DNA from: an uncultured Clostridia bacterium
GTDB lineage: Bacteria; Bacillota; Clostridia; TANB77; CAG-508
Length of the DNA stretch: 7,206 nt
Assembly: GCA_934122035.1 (NCBI GenBank)
Contig: CAKOVP010000044.1
Span: forward strand, 1-7,206
Direction: 5' to 3'
The notes under the pieces are model-generated. The model did no database searches. It was not told the DNA's origin and worked only from the letters and a program-made list of their open reading frames with translations. A program made the translations under genes and the position numbers. Below, in pieces: positions 1-5,534 of this stretch; positions within the stretch are counted from its first letter, which is position 1; each line of letters opens with the position of its first letter.

Positions 1-108
1 TCAATGATATTAACAACAGAAAGCATAGTAACAGACAAGAAAGAACCAAAAGCTTGTGGATGTGGAGACCATAATGACGGTGCTGGAGACATGGGCGGAA
101 TGTATTAA
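1..108 (+). CDS. groL: Chaperonin GroEL, C-terminal end (partial)
   Basis: Only the last 35 codons lie in the window; the gene enters from the left. GroEL is the 60-kDa subunit of the double-ring cytosolic folding chamber that works with GroES. The translated end reads SMILTTESIVTDKKEPK and finishes in GDMGGMY. The ILTTE-xVTD stretch is the conserved last part of the equatorial domain, and a Gly/Met-rich tail ending GGMY is typical of the family. The tail is odd: between the lysine-rich turn and GDMGGMY it reads ACGCGDHNDGAG, with two cysteines, a histidine and several acidic residues where simple GGM repeats are usual. The gene ends 26 bases before a bidirectional hairpin terminator and faces rnhA tail to tail. 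The identification rests on the C-terminal signature only, but that signature is distinctive. Confidence 0.9.
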   Translation, partial: SMILTTESIVTDKKEPKACGCGDHNDGAGDMGGMY

Positions 109-133
109 TAAAATAAGAAAAAAATATAATAAA

Positions 134-169
134 AAAAGAACTAGATTAATCTAATTATCTAGTTCTTTT
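134..169. terminator. Bidirectional intrinsic terminator between groL and rnhA
   Basis: A perfect 12-bp stem (AAAAGAACTAGA at 134-145, TCTAGTTCTTTT at 158-169) encloses a 12-base loop. The plus strand continues with T-rich sequence to about 180. The minus strand continues into a T-run, the complement of the A-run at 119-137. The element lies between two converging genes, so it can end transcription from both. Confidence 0.8.
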
Positions 170-195
170 ATTTCTTCTTTGATTTTGCTAATATA

Positions 196-630
196 CTAAA
201 ACTTTTTACTTTCTGCAACTGCAAGCTCATCGCATCTATTGTTAAATTCATTATCTGCGTGACCTTTAACTTTTATAAAAGTAACATCGTGAATTTTAGT
301 AAGAGAATAAAGTTCTTGCCAAATTTCTTTATTTTTTACAGGACTTCCGTCCGCAGTTTTCCAGTTCTTCTTAATCCAACCGTAAATCCACTTTTGATTA
401 AAAGCGTTTACAACATAAGCACTATCACTATGCAAATTTACTTTACAGGGTCTTTTTAAAAGTTTTAAAGCTTCTACTACGGCAGTAAGTTCCATAATGT
501 TATTTGTTGTATCTTTAGAACCACCAGATATTTCTTTTTTATTGTCTCCAAGCATTAAAACAGCAGCCCATCCACCAGGACCAGGATTACCAGAGCAAGC
601 ACCATCTGTATATATTGTAATTTCTTCCAT
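196..630 (-). CDS. rnhA: Ribonuclease HI
   Basis: This 144-residue enzyme cuts the RNA strand of RNA:DNA hybrids, removing R-loops and primer remnants in the cytosol. It opens with the family signature YTDGACSGNPGPGGW. The four-acid metal site is complete: D9, E47 (in NNIMELTA), D69 (in LHSDSAY) and D134 (in NRCDELA). H124 in KGHADN matches the flexible-loop histidine of the E. coli enzyme, and a WIKKNWKTADGSPVKN stretch matches the basic handle region. The length is close to the E. coli enzyme's 155 residues, so it is complete, and it has no N-terminal hybrid-binding extension. The start is supported by AGGAGG (minus strand, 641-646) ten bases upstream. It converges with groL and diverges from tmcAL, so it is probably transcribed alone. 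Confidence 0.97.
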   Translation of the reverse strand: MEEITIYTDGACSGNPGPGGWAAVLMLGDNKKEISGGSKDTTNNIMELTAVVEALKLLKRPCKVNLHSDSAYVVNAFNQKWIYGWIKKNWKTADGSPVKNKEIWQELYSLTKIHDVTFIKVKGHADNEFNNRCDELAVAESKKF

Positions 631-715
631 AAAATATATTCCTCCTAAAAAATAAGCTAAAATTTTTAACTTTAGTCATATAAATTCGATTATAATAGAT
701 TTATTTTTTTAAAAT

Positions 716-744
716 TTTATAGGGATAAATATTAAAATTGAAAA
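716..744 (-). promoter_or_regulatory. Possible promoter for rnhA
   Basis: Read on the minus strand, TTTTCA (744-739) is separated by 17 bases from TATAAA (721-716), giving a leader of about 80 bases before the rnhA start. The -35 match is only four of six and the region is very AT-rich, so this is tentative. Confidence 0.3.
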
Positions 745-847
745 TTAAATAACATTTTTATTAGCTTTTTGTTTTAGTTTTTTACAAAAATTGACAAAAT
801 AATTGCTACATTACTTACGATATAATAATTTTTAGTGGCTTCAATTA

Positions 848-876
848 TTGTAAATAACTAAACTTTGTGATATTAT
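848..876 (+). promoter_or_regulatory. Probable sigma-A-type promoter for tmcAL
   Basis: TTGTAA (848-853) and TATTAT (871-876) are separated by 17 bases. Transcription would begin near 883, leaving a leader of about 37 bases with room only for the ribosome binding site AAAGGAG at 904-910. The divergent spacer (631-919) shows no riboswitch-like or other clear structure. Confidence 0.5.
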
Positions 877-919
877 AACAATAAATTTACAAATTTACAA
901 TAGAAAGGAGCCTAAAAAT

Positions 920-2155
920 ATGAGCAGAACGGTTGGAATAATAGCCGAATACAACCCATATCACAATGGACATTATTATCATATGTGTAAAGCAAAAGAA
1001 AAAGCAAATGCAGATTATTGTATTGCCGTAATATCTGGCAATTTTACGCAAAGAGGCGAACCGTCTATTGTAAATAAATGGTCTAAAGCTTATATGGCAA
1101 TATGTGGAGGAGCAGATCTTGTTATAGAACTTCCAACTGTTTATAGTATTTCTAGTGCGGAAAATTTTGCATCAGGAGCAATAAAAATATTAAATAGTTT
1201 AAATATAGTAGATAGTGTAGCGTTTGGCGCAGAAACAGAAGACCTAGCTGCATTAAACAACATAGCAACAGTGCTTTACACAGAGCCAAAGGCTTATAAA
1301 AATATATTAGCTCACGAATTAGATAAAGGAATATCATTTGCAACTGCAAGAGAAAACGCAGTAATGATGTATTTGAATGACATAAAAAGATATGCAAATA
1401 TTTTAAATGAGTCCAACAATATTTTAGCAATAGAATACTTAAAAGCACTAAAAACTCAAAAGAGTAAAATAGAACCAATTGCAATAAAAAGACAAAAAGT
1501 CTATTATAACGAAACAAAAATTGTAGATGGATTTGCAAGTGCAACAGCAATTAGAAAATTAATTCAAAGAAGAGAATTTGAAGATTTAAGAAAGGTAATT
1601 CCAAATAGTTCGTATCAAATTTTAGGACAAGAACTAAGAAATGGTCATGTAGTTTTAGGACTAGAGCAGTACGAAAAAGAAATAATATTTATATTAAGAA
1701 AAATGACAATAAAAGAAATTGCAGATTTACCAGATGTTTCAGAAGGACTAGAAAACAGCATAAAAGCTTCTGCGGAAAATTGCAATAATTTGAATCAATT
1801 AATAGATGGAATAAAGTCTAAAAGGTTTACAAGAACAAGAATCCAAAGAATTTTACTTTATGCACTATTAGGAATAAATAAAAAAATGATGCAAGATTCA
1901 AAAAAGGAAAATCCATATGTAAGAATTTTAGGCTTTACTCAAAGAGGAAAAACATTAATATCAGAAATATGCAGAAGAAATCCAAAAATAAATATGGTAA
2001 CGTCTGTAAAAAAATTCATAGAAAAAAACAATAACAAACAACTTGTAGAAATGCTAAATGAAGATATATTCGCAACAGATATATACACACTTGGCTATGA
2101 ATATGAATCAAAAGCAAAATTAGATTTTACAAACAATATGATAATAACAAATTAA
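920..2155 (+). CDS. tmcAL: tRNA(Met) cytidine acetate ligase (TmcAL, YlbM family)
   Basis: The product is 411 residues, close to the roughly 415 of the Bacillus protein. TmcAL uses ATP and acetate to make N4-acetylcytidine at wobble position 34 of elongator tRNA-Met, which keeps the CAU anticodon from misreading AUA. The N-terminal nucleotidyltransferase-like fold is shown by GIIAEYNPYHNGH (residues 6-18), whose HNGH (15-18) is the HIGH-type nucleotide-binding motif. It continues with SGNFTQRGEP (39-48), the FGAETED turn (102-108), SNNILAIEYLKAL (165-177) and the SATAIRKLI motif (207-215). The C-terminal half has the RFTRTRIQRILLYALLGI helix seen in this family. The start has AAAGGAG nine bases upstream. 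It appears monocistronic, because a separate promoter follows it. I am confident of the family; the tRNA specificity comes from family knowledge. Confidence 0.93.
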   Translation: MSRTVGIIAEYNPYHNGHYYHMCKAKEKANADYCIAVISGNFTQRGEPSIVNKWSKAYMAICGGADLVIELPTVYSISSAENFASGAIKILNSLNIVDSVAFGAETEDLAALNNIATVLYTEPKAYKNILAHELDKGISFATARENAVMMYLNDIKRYANILNESNNILAIEYLKALKTQKSKIEPIAIKRQKVYYNETKIVDGFASATAIRKLIQRREFEDLRKVIPNSSYQILGQELRNGHVVLGLEQYEKEIIFILRKMTIKEIADLPDVSEGLENSIKASAENCNNLNQLIDGIKSKRFTRTRIQRILLYALLGINKKMMQDSKKENPYVRILGFTQRGKTLISEICRRNPKINMVTSVKKFIEKNNNKQLVEMLNEDIFATDIYTLGYEYESKAKLDFTNNMIITN

Positions 2156-2198
2156 AATTACATTTTTATTACAGTTACATTACAATTGTGTACAAAGA

Positions 2199-2227
2199 TT
2201 GAAAATCATACATTTATAGAATATAAT
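2199..2227 (+). promoter_or_regulatory. Promoter for the two-gene unknown operon
   Basis: TTGAAA (2199-2204) is followed after exactly 17 bases by a perfect TATAAT (2222-2227). Transcription would start near 2234, giving a leader of about 80 bases that contains the hairpin at 2250-2270 before the gene at 2316. Confidence 0.65.
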
Positions 2228-2249
2228 CCTATTAATATAAGTGCAAAAA

Positions 2250-2270
2250 CTTTTATTAGAAAAATAAAAG
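2250..2270 (+). terminator. Weak terminator-like hairpin in the leader of the 2316 gene
   Basis: An 8-bp stem (CTTTTATT at 2250-2257, AATAAAAG at 2263-2270) with a 5-base loop is followed by T-rich sequence to about 2292. It has only two G-C pairs, at most a weak stop signal. It may end tmcAL transcripts, but it lies downstream of the 2199-2227 promoter, so it would also sit inside the next operon's leader. Confidence 0.35.
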
Positions 2271-2315
2271 ATTTTGATTTGTTTTTACTTTAGAAAAACA
2301 AAGAGGGGAAAAGCT

Positions 2316-2864
2316 ATGAATAACCAAACCTTTGCAGACTACATATTATCAGAAAAAGACTGGATAAAGAAAATGGAAATAATGTATTACTTAAATAAAA
2401 GAGGAAACATTTTCTTTGACAATTCAGTAGTATTTAAAACAGAGCTATTAAAGCTATTTTTAGACAATACACCAGATTTAAACTTTGACAACAATATGCT
2501 TATAACGGCTTCTTTGTTATGCAACTGCAAAAAAGTAGATAATTTTGCAGATATGAACAAAGTAAAAACATATGCAAAAGAAGGTGCTGAATACCTTTCT
2601 CTACTAGGCTTTGACGACAGATTTTGTAGAATATGTGAACAAATAAACAGATACAGTGAGTCTGAACCAAGGGAGCCAGAAGCAGATGTATTAGAGCTTA
2701 TAGACCAGTTTGGAGGAATGCTTTTAGATAGACCAGAAAGAATAGGATTTAAAGTAGACGAAGCTTTAGTGCTTTTAGAATTTAGAAACTTAAAAGGAAA
2801 AGAAAATAGATATCTAGAAACATTTAAAGACTTTGTAAACAGAATGGAGGCTATAAAGGTATGA
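2316..2864 (+). CDS. Degenerate HD/HD-GYP-like domain protein, function unknown
   Basis: The product has 182 residues and matches no named protein I know. GAGGGG at 2303-2308, seven bases upstream, fixes the ATG at 2316; an in-frame ATG at 2274 would add 14 residues but has no ribosome binding site and falls at the T-rich hairpin tail. The middle and C-terminus follow the layout of an HD hydrolase: ASLLCNCKK (65-73) sits where ALLHDIGK is expected, YAKEGAEYLSLLGF (86-99) resembles HAxxGAxxLxxLGF, RICEQINRY (105-113) takes the place of the ICxxHHE helix, and LELIDQFGGMLLDRPER (126-142) resembles the VADxFDALTSxRPYR helix of HD-GYP proteins. The metal-binding His-Asp, His and His-His positions are Cys-Asn, Tyr and Ile-Asn; only D130 remains. 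I infer a non-catalytic sensing or scaffolding protein. No membrane segment or signal peptide is visible. Its stop overlaps the next start (ATGA), implying translational coupling. Confidence 0.8.
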   Translation: MNNQTFADYILSEKDWIKKMEIMYYLNKRGNIFFDNSVVFKTELLKLFLDNTPDLNFDNNMLITASLLCNCKKVDNFADMNKVKTYAKEGAEYLSLLGFDDRFCRICEQINRYSESEPREPEADVLELIDQFGGMLLDRPERIGFKVDEALVLLEFRNLKGKENRYLETFKDFVNRMEAIKV

Positions 2865-3166
2865 GTTTAGCAAATGAGAAAGACATAATAATTCCTGGAA
2901 CAACAGGATTAATAACAGCTGCAAAAATAGAGGCTAACTTATTTAACAAAAATTCGGCAAATAAAGAAAAAGGAGACGAGCTTTTAGCAAAACAAATTAG
3001 AAACATAGAAAAAGTACATAGTGTTTTAGAAGGTAGAGCAAATGGAATAAAACTAGAGGATCTTGTTGATCCTGAGAGAATATCAAATGATAAAGCAAGA
3101 CTAGACATGCAAGAAGAACCAGTTTCAAAAGGAAGAGCTTATGAAGATTGGATGTCTAGAGAATAG
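2861..3166 (+). CDS. Small hypothetical protein coupled to the HD-like gene
   Basis: This 101-residue product is not recognised. Its ATG overlaps the preceding stop codon (ATGA at 2861-2864), and GGAGG at 2846-2850 lies ten bases upstream, so it is very likely translated and coupled to the HD-like gene. It is hydrophilic and charged, with no membrane segment, signal peptide or cysteines. Residues around 25-60 are rich in Lys, Glu, Asn and Leu and probably form one long helix (ANKEKGDELLAKQIRNIEKV). The C-terminal third is acidic and ends in YEDWMSRE. The tight coupling suggests that the two products act in the same process or form a complex, but nothing visible says which. The hairpin at 3175-3204 follows the gene. 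Confidence 0.75.
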   Translation: MSLANEKDIIIPGTTGLITAAKIEANLFNKNSANKEKGDELLAKQIRNIEKVHSVLEGRANGIKLEDLVDPERISNDKARLDMQEEPVSKGRAYEDWMSRE

Positions 3167-3174
3167 AGAGTAAA

Positions 3175-3204
3175 GGTTGAAAAAAATGTTAGTTTTTTTC
3201 AACC
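3175..3204 (+). terminator. Hairpin between the unknown operon and the EndoQ-like gene
   Basis: A perfect 12-bp stem (GGTTGAAAAAAA at 3175-3186, TTTTTTTCAACC at 3193-3204) has a TGTTAG loop and is followed by GTATTTATATTTT. The downstream T-tract is interrupted, so termination may be partial. No promoter fits between it and the gene at 3239. It may therefore set how much upstream transcription reaches that gene. Confidence 0.55.
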
Positions 3205-3238
3205 GTATTTATATTTTAAGGAAGGAATCATACTAAAA

Positions 3239-4453
3239 ATGGAAGAAATATTTGCAGATTTACATGTACACATAGGAAGAAGCGAAAATGGAAAACCAAT
3301 AAAAATAACAGCTGCAAGAAGTTTAAATTTTGCAAACATTGCAAGAGAATGTGCAGATAGAAAAGGTATAAATGTAGTTGGAATAATAGATTGTGCATCA
3401 CCATACGTAATTGAGGACATCGAAAATTTCCTAAAAACTGGAGAAGCATACGAAATAGAAGATGGAGGAATAATATACAAAGACAAAGTTTGCATATTAC
3501 TAGGAAGCGAAGTAGAAACATCAGAAGTAGGCAGAAATGGAAAATGTGGAGCAGCACATAATATTTGTTTCTTTCCACATTTAAAAGATATAAAAGCATT
3601 CTCGCAAGAAATGAGCCATCATATAAAAAATATAACACTAAGCACACAAAGATCTAATATTTCTGGCTATGAATTAATAGATATAGTAGAAAAATATAAT
3701 GGAATTTTAATTCCAGCCCATTGCTTTACACCATTTAAAAGCTACTATGGTAATTGCACAGACAGAATGAAAGATATATTTAAAGAAAAATTTGATAAGA
3801 TATTTGCAATAGAACTTGGTCTTAGTGCAGATACATATTTAGCAGATATGATTTCCGAATTAGAGGGAAGAACATTTGTAACAGATTCAGATGCACATTC
3901 ACTACCAAAAATTGCAAGAGAATACAATAAAATGTTAGTAAAAGACATAAGTTTTAAAGAAGTTGTAAAAGCATTAAAAAATGAAGATGGAAGAAAAGTT
4001 CTTTGCAATTATGGATTAGACCCAAAACTTGGAAAATACCATAGAACATTCTGCGATAATTGCAATCAGGTAATAGAAACAAAAGAACCTGTAACAGAGT
4101 GTCCAAATTGCGGAAGCAATAAAGTAACATTTGGTGTGTTTGATAGAATTGAACTAATAAAAGATAAAAAAGAAAGCAAGAGCCCAGAAAATAGACCACC
4201 ATATATTTATCAAGTACCATTAAGCTTCATACCAGGACTTGGCGGAAAAACAATAGAAAAATTATTAGATAAATTTGGAACAGAAATGACAATACTTCAC
4301 AAATTATCTAAAGATGATATAGAAGCTGCAGTAGGAGAAAAACTTGCAAACCAAATAATACTTGCAAGAGAAGGAAAAATGAAAATACACGCAGGTGGAG
4401 GCGGAGTATATGGCAAAGTAGAAACTGCAAAAACATCTTCAAACTCATTATAA
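3239..4453 (+). CDS. Endonuclease Q-like PHP-domain DNA repair nuclease (TIGR00375/YqxK-like)
   Basis: The product has 404 residues. Endonuclease Q cleaves DNA on the 5' side of deaminated bases (hypoxanthine, uracil, xanthine) and abasic sites; it was described in Thermococcales and later in Bacillus. The PHP metal site looks complete: D7-H9-H11 (ADLHVH), D51 (GIIDCASP), E91 (LGSEVE), H107 (AAHNICFFP), H161 (IPAHCFTPF) and D216/D218/H220 (TDSDAH). A zinc ribbon follows, with C272-x2-C275 and C288-x2-C291. Then come a helix-hairpin-helix-like DNA-binding segment (IPGLGGKTIEKLLDKFG, 331-347) and a glycine-rich tail (HAGGGGVYG, 384-392), both characteristic of the family. The start has a GAAGGA-type site at 3221-3226, 12 bases upstream, slightly far. 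The PHP, zinc and HhH order fits EndoQ better than a PHP phosphatase or a polymerase PHP domain. The substrate range is inferred from homology. Confidence 0.85.
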   Translation: MEEIFADLHVHIGRSENGKPIKITAARSLNFANIARECADRKGINVVGIIDCASPYVIEDIENFLKTGEAYEIEDGGIIYKDKVCILLGSEVETSEVGRNGKCGAAHNICFFPHLKDIKAFSQEMSHHIKNITLSTQRSNISGYELIDIVEKYNGILIPAHCFTPFKSYYGNCTDRMKDIFKEKFDKIFAIELGLSADTYLADMISELEGRTFVTDSDAHSLPKIAREYNKMLVKDISFKEVVKALKNEDGRKVLCNYGLDPKLGKYHRTFCDNCNQVIETKEPVTECPNCGSNKVTFGVFDRIELIKDKKESKSPENRPPYIYQVPLSFIPGLGGKTIEKLLDKFGTEMTILHKLSKDDIEAAVGEKLANQIILAREGKMKIHAGGGGVYGKVETAKTSSNSL

Positions 4454-4543
4454 AATTGTAAATTATAAATTTTAAAAAAATAATACAGTTGTAAAAAGAA
4501 TATTCTGAGTCAAAACATCTTCAAATTTATTTTAAATTATAAA
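4430..4543 (+). repeat. Short direct duplication of the 3' end of the EndoQ-like gene
   Basis: AAAACATCTTCAAA at 4430-4443, inside the last codons of the gene, recurs exactly at 4512-4525 in the spacer. In both copies a TTATAAA/TTTTAAA-like stretch and then AAATTATAAA follow (4460-4469 and 4534-4543). The spacing is 82 bases for the first block and 74 for the second, so the second copy looks like a decayed tandem duplication with a small deletion. Confidence 0.5.
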
Positions 4544-4563
4544 CGGTCAATTTAAAATAAGTT
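4524..4563. repeat. Long AT-only inverted repeat upstream of spoIIM
   Basis: TTATTTTAAATT (4527-4538) and its exact complement AATTTAAAATAA (4549-4560) flank a 10-base spacer (ATAAACGGTC). One G-T and two A-T pairs extend the stem to 15 bp. No T-run follows directly, so it is not a normal terminator, although it may mark the end of the EndoQ-like transcript or be a protein site. Apart from this, the duplication, a weak promoter and the leader hairpin, I see nothing else in the spacer 4454-4702. Confidence 0.5.
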
Positions 4564-4573
4564 ATTTGAGTTA

Positions 4574-4604
4574 TTGACTTGAATATTTTTTTCCAATGTA
4601 TTAT
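4574..4604 (+). promoter_or_regulatory. Tentative spoIIM promoter
   Basis: TTGACT (4574-4579) lies 19 bases from TATTAT (4599-4604), longer than the ideal 17. A second TATAAT at 4620-4625 has no good -35. GAATATT at 4581-4587 resembles a sigma-E -35, which would suit a sporulation gene, but no CATACA-like -10 follows at the right distance. The assignment is weak. Confidence 0.3.
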
Positions 4605-4646
4605 TTTAGATAAAGCAATTATAATATAAAAAATACAAGTTCTAAT

Positions 4647-4694
4647 CCTAAGATTATTGAATAGACATTATGTATAAACATAAATCTTAGGAGG
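4647..4694 (+). promoter_or_regulatory. Structured spoIIM leader that can hide the Shine-Dalgarno sequence
   Basis: CCTAAGATT (4647-4655) is exactly complementary to AATCTTAGG (4683-4691). The last three bases of the second arm are the first half of the ribosome binding site AGGAGG (4689-4694), eight bases before the TTG start. A nested 5-bp hairpin (TATGT 4669-4673, ACATA 4678-4682) abuts the outer 3' arm and could stack on it. A six-codon frame ATG...TAG (4670-4690) ends inside the Shine-Dalgarno sequence. The pairing is seen directly; translational control is inferred. Confidence 0.5.
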
Positions 4695-4702
4695 AAAATA
4701 TT

Positions 4703-5347
4703 TTGAGAAGAAATAGAAGAGAACATAACATAAAAAATATTATTATACAATATATTGCCGAAAATGTAAGAAGCTATTTAATATTGATAATAATATTTTT
4801 TATAGGTTTAATGCTAGGTGTGGTATTTGTAAATAATTTAAATAGCACTCAAGAAACGCAAATAACAGGTTATATAAACAATTTTATAAGTTCAATAAAA
4901 GAAAATTATCAAATATCTACTAGTAAATTGTTATGGAATTCTATATTAAACAACGTAAGTATTGCAATAATACTATGGTTTCTTGGTTTAACCATTATCG
5001 GAGTACCAATAATTTATTTATGTATAGGATACAAAGGATTTGGACTTGGATTTACAATTGCCTCTTGTATTGCAACACTTGGAACAGGAAAAGGAATACT
5101 ATTTACAATCTTAATGTTACTACTTCAAAATATAATATTAATTCCAAGCATATTAACGCTTGCAACAAGTGGGATAAATGTATACAAGCTAATAATGGAA
5201 GACAGAAGAAGAGAAAACATAAAACTACAAATAGCAAAACATACAGTATTTTCAGTTTTAATATTAGGATTATTAATTTTAAGTTCAATAGTAGAAACGT
5301 ATATATCAGGGAAAATAGGAATAATGTTATTAAAATATATGCAATAA
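4703..5347 (+). CDS. spoIIM: Stage II sporulation protein M
   Basis: The product has 214 residues, the usual size for SpoIIM. SpoIIM is a mother-cell membrane protein that anchors SpoIIP and SpoIID in the peptidoglycan-remodelling complex that drives engulfment of the forespore. A basic cytoplasmic N-terminus (RRNRREHN) is followed by about five hydrophobic segments near residues 24-43, 83-108, 112-126, 131-155 and 181-197. Between the second and fourth lie the glycine-rich blocks LGLTIIGVPIIYL, GYKGFGLGFTIAS and GTGKGILF, which are characteristic of the SpoIIM/DUF95 family. The start is TTG, fixed by AGGAGG at 4689-4694, eight bases upstream. A hairpin can cover that site. The neighbouring EndoQ-like gene and xerD match the setting of spoIIM in other Firmicutes. 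Finding the gene suggests a spore-forming ancestry but does not prove that this strain sporulates. Confidence 0.9.
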   Translation: MRRNRREHNIKNIIIQYIAENVRSYLILIIIFFIGLMLGVVFVNNLNSTQETQITGYINNFISSIKENYQISTSKLLWNSILNNVSIAIILWFLGLTIIGVPIIYLCIGYKGFGLGFTIASCIATLGTGKGILFTILMLLLQNIILIPSILTLATSGINVYKLIMEDRRRENIKLQIAKHTVFSVLILGLLILSSIVETYISGKIGIMLLKYMQ

Positions 5348-5349
5348 AT

Positions 5350-5374
5350 TTTAACATATATATACTTTGTTAAA
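5350..5374 (+). terminator. Weak hairpin after spoIIM
   Basis: TTTAACA (5350-5356) pairs with TGTTAAA (5368-5374) around an 11-base loop, just after the spoIIM stop. There is no proper T-run, so termination would be poor. A 10-base palindrome TAAACGTTTA (5371-5380) overlaps its 3' arm. Confidence 0.25.
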
Positions 5375-5444
5375 CGTTTACGTAATGTTTTAAAATAAAT
5401 ATTTGCAGAAAAGAAAATAATTTGTAGAATTTTGCAAAAATGTA

Positions 5445-5473
5445 TTTACAATTTGGCAATATTTTGATATAAC
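5445..5473 (+). promoter_or_regulatory. Extended -10 promoter for xerD
   Basis: TTTACA (5445-5450) and TATAAC (5468-5473) are 17 bases apart, and TGA directly precedes the -10 as an extended -10 element. Transcription would begin near 5480, leaving a leader of about 55 bases. xerD therefore need not depend on the sporulation gene upstream. Confidence 0.6.
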
Positions 5474-5534
5474 ATACACATAGTTATGTAAATTATCTAT
5501 AAAATATAAAAATATAAAGAATAGGGGAGTTCAA

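Noticed and set aside
791..826. TTGACA (791-796) and TATAAT (821-826) upstream of tmcAL as its promoter
   Set aside because: The spacing is 24 bases, far outside the 16-18 range. The pair at 848-876 with 17 bases fits better.
1152..1550. Minus-strand Leu/Phe-rich open frame inside tmcAL, and similar antisense frames at 3228-3647, 3954-4220 and 6175-6450
   Set aside because: They are complements of Lys/Glu/Asn-rich coding sequence, lack ribosome binding sites and oppose well-supported genes.
2274..2315. Earlier ATG adding 14 residues to the HD-like protein
   Set aside because: It has no ribosome binding site and lies in the T-rich tail of a hairpin, while the ATG at 2316 has GAGGGG seven bases upstream.
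4451..4474. TAAAATT/AATTTTA hairpin at the end of the EndoQ-like gene as its terminator
   Set aside because: It is seven A-T pairs only and is followed by an A-run, so it would not end transcription.
4581..4604. Sigma-E promoter for spoIIM (GAATATT as -35)
   Set aside because: No CATACA-like -10 is found 13-16 bases downstream, so the match is half a promoter only.
4933..5373. Overlapping plus-strand open frame inside spoIIM
   Set aside because: It is an Asn/Tyr/Ile-rich shadow of the hydrophobic spoIIM reading frame, with no ribosome binding site and no recognisable motif.
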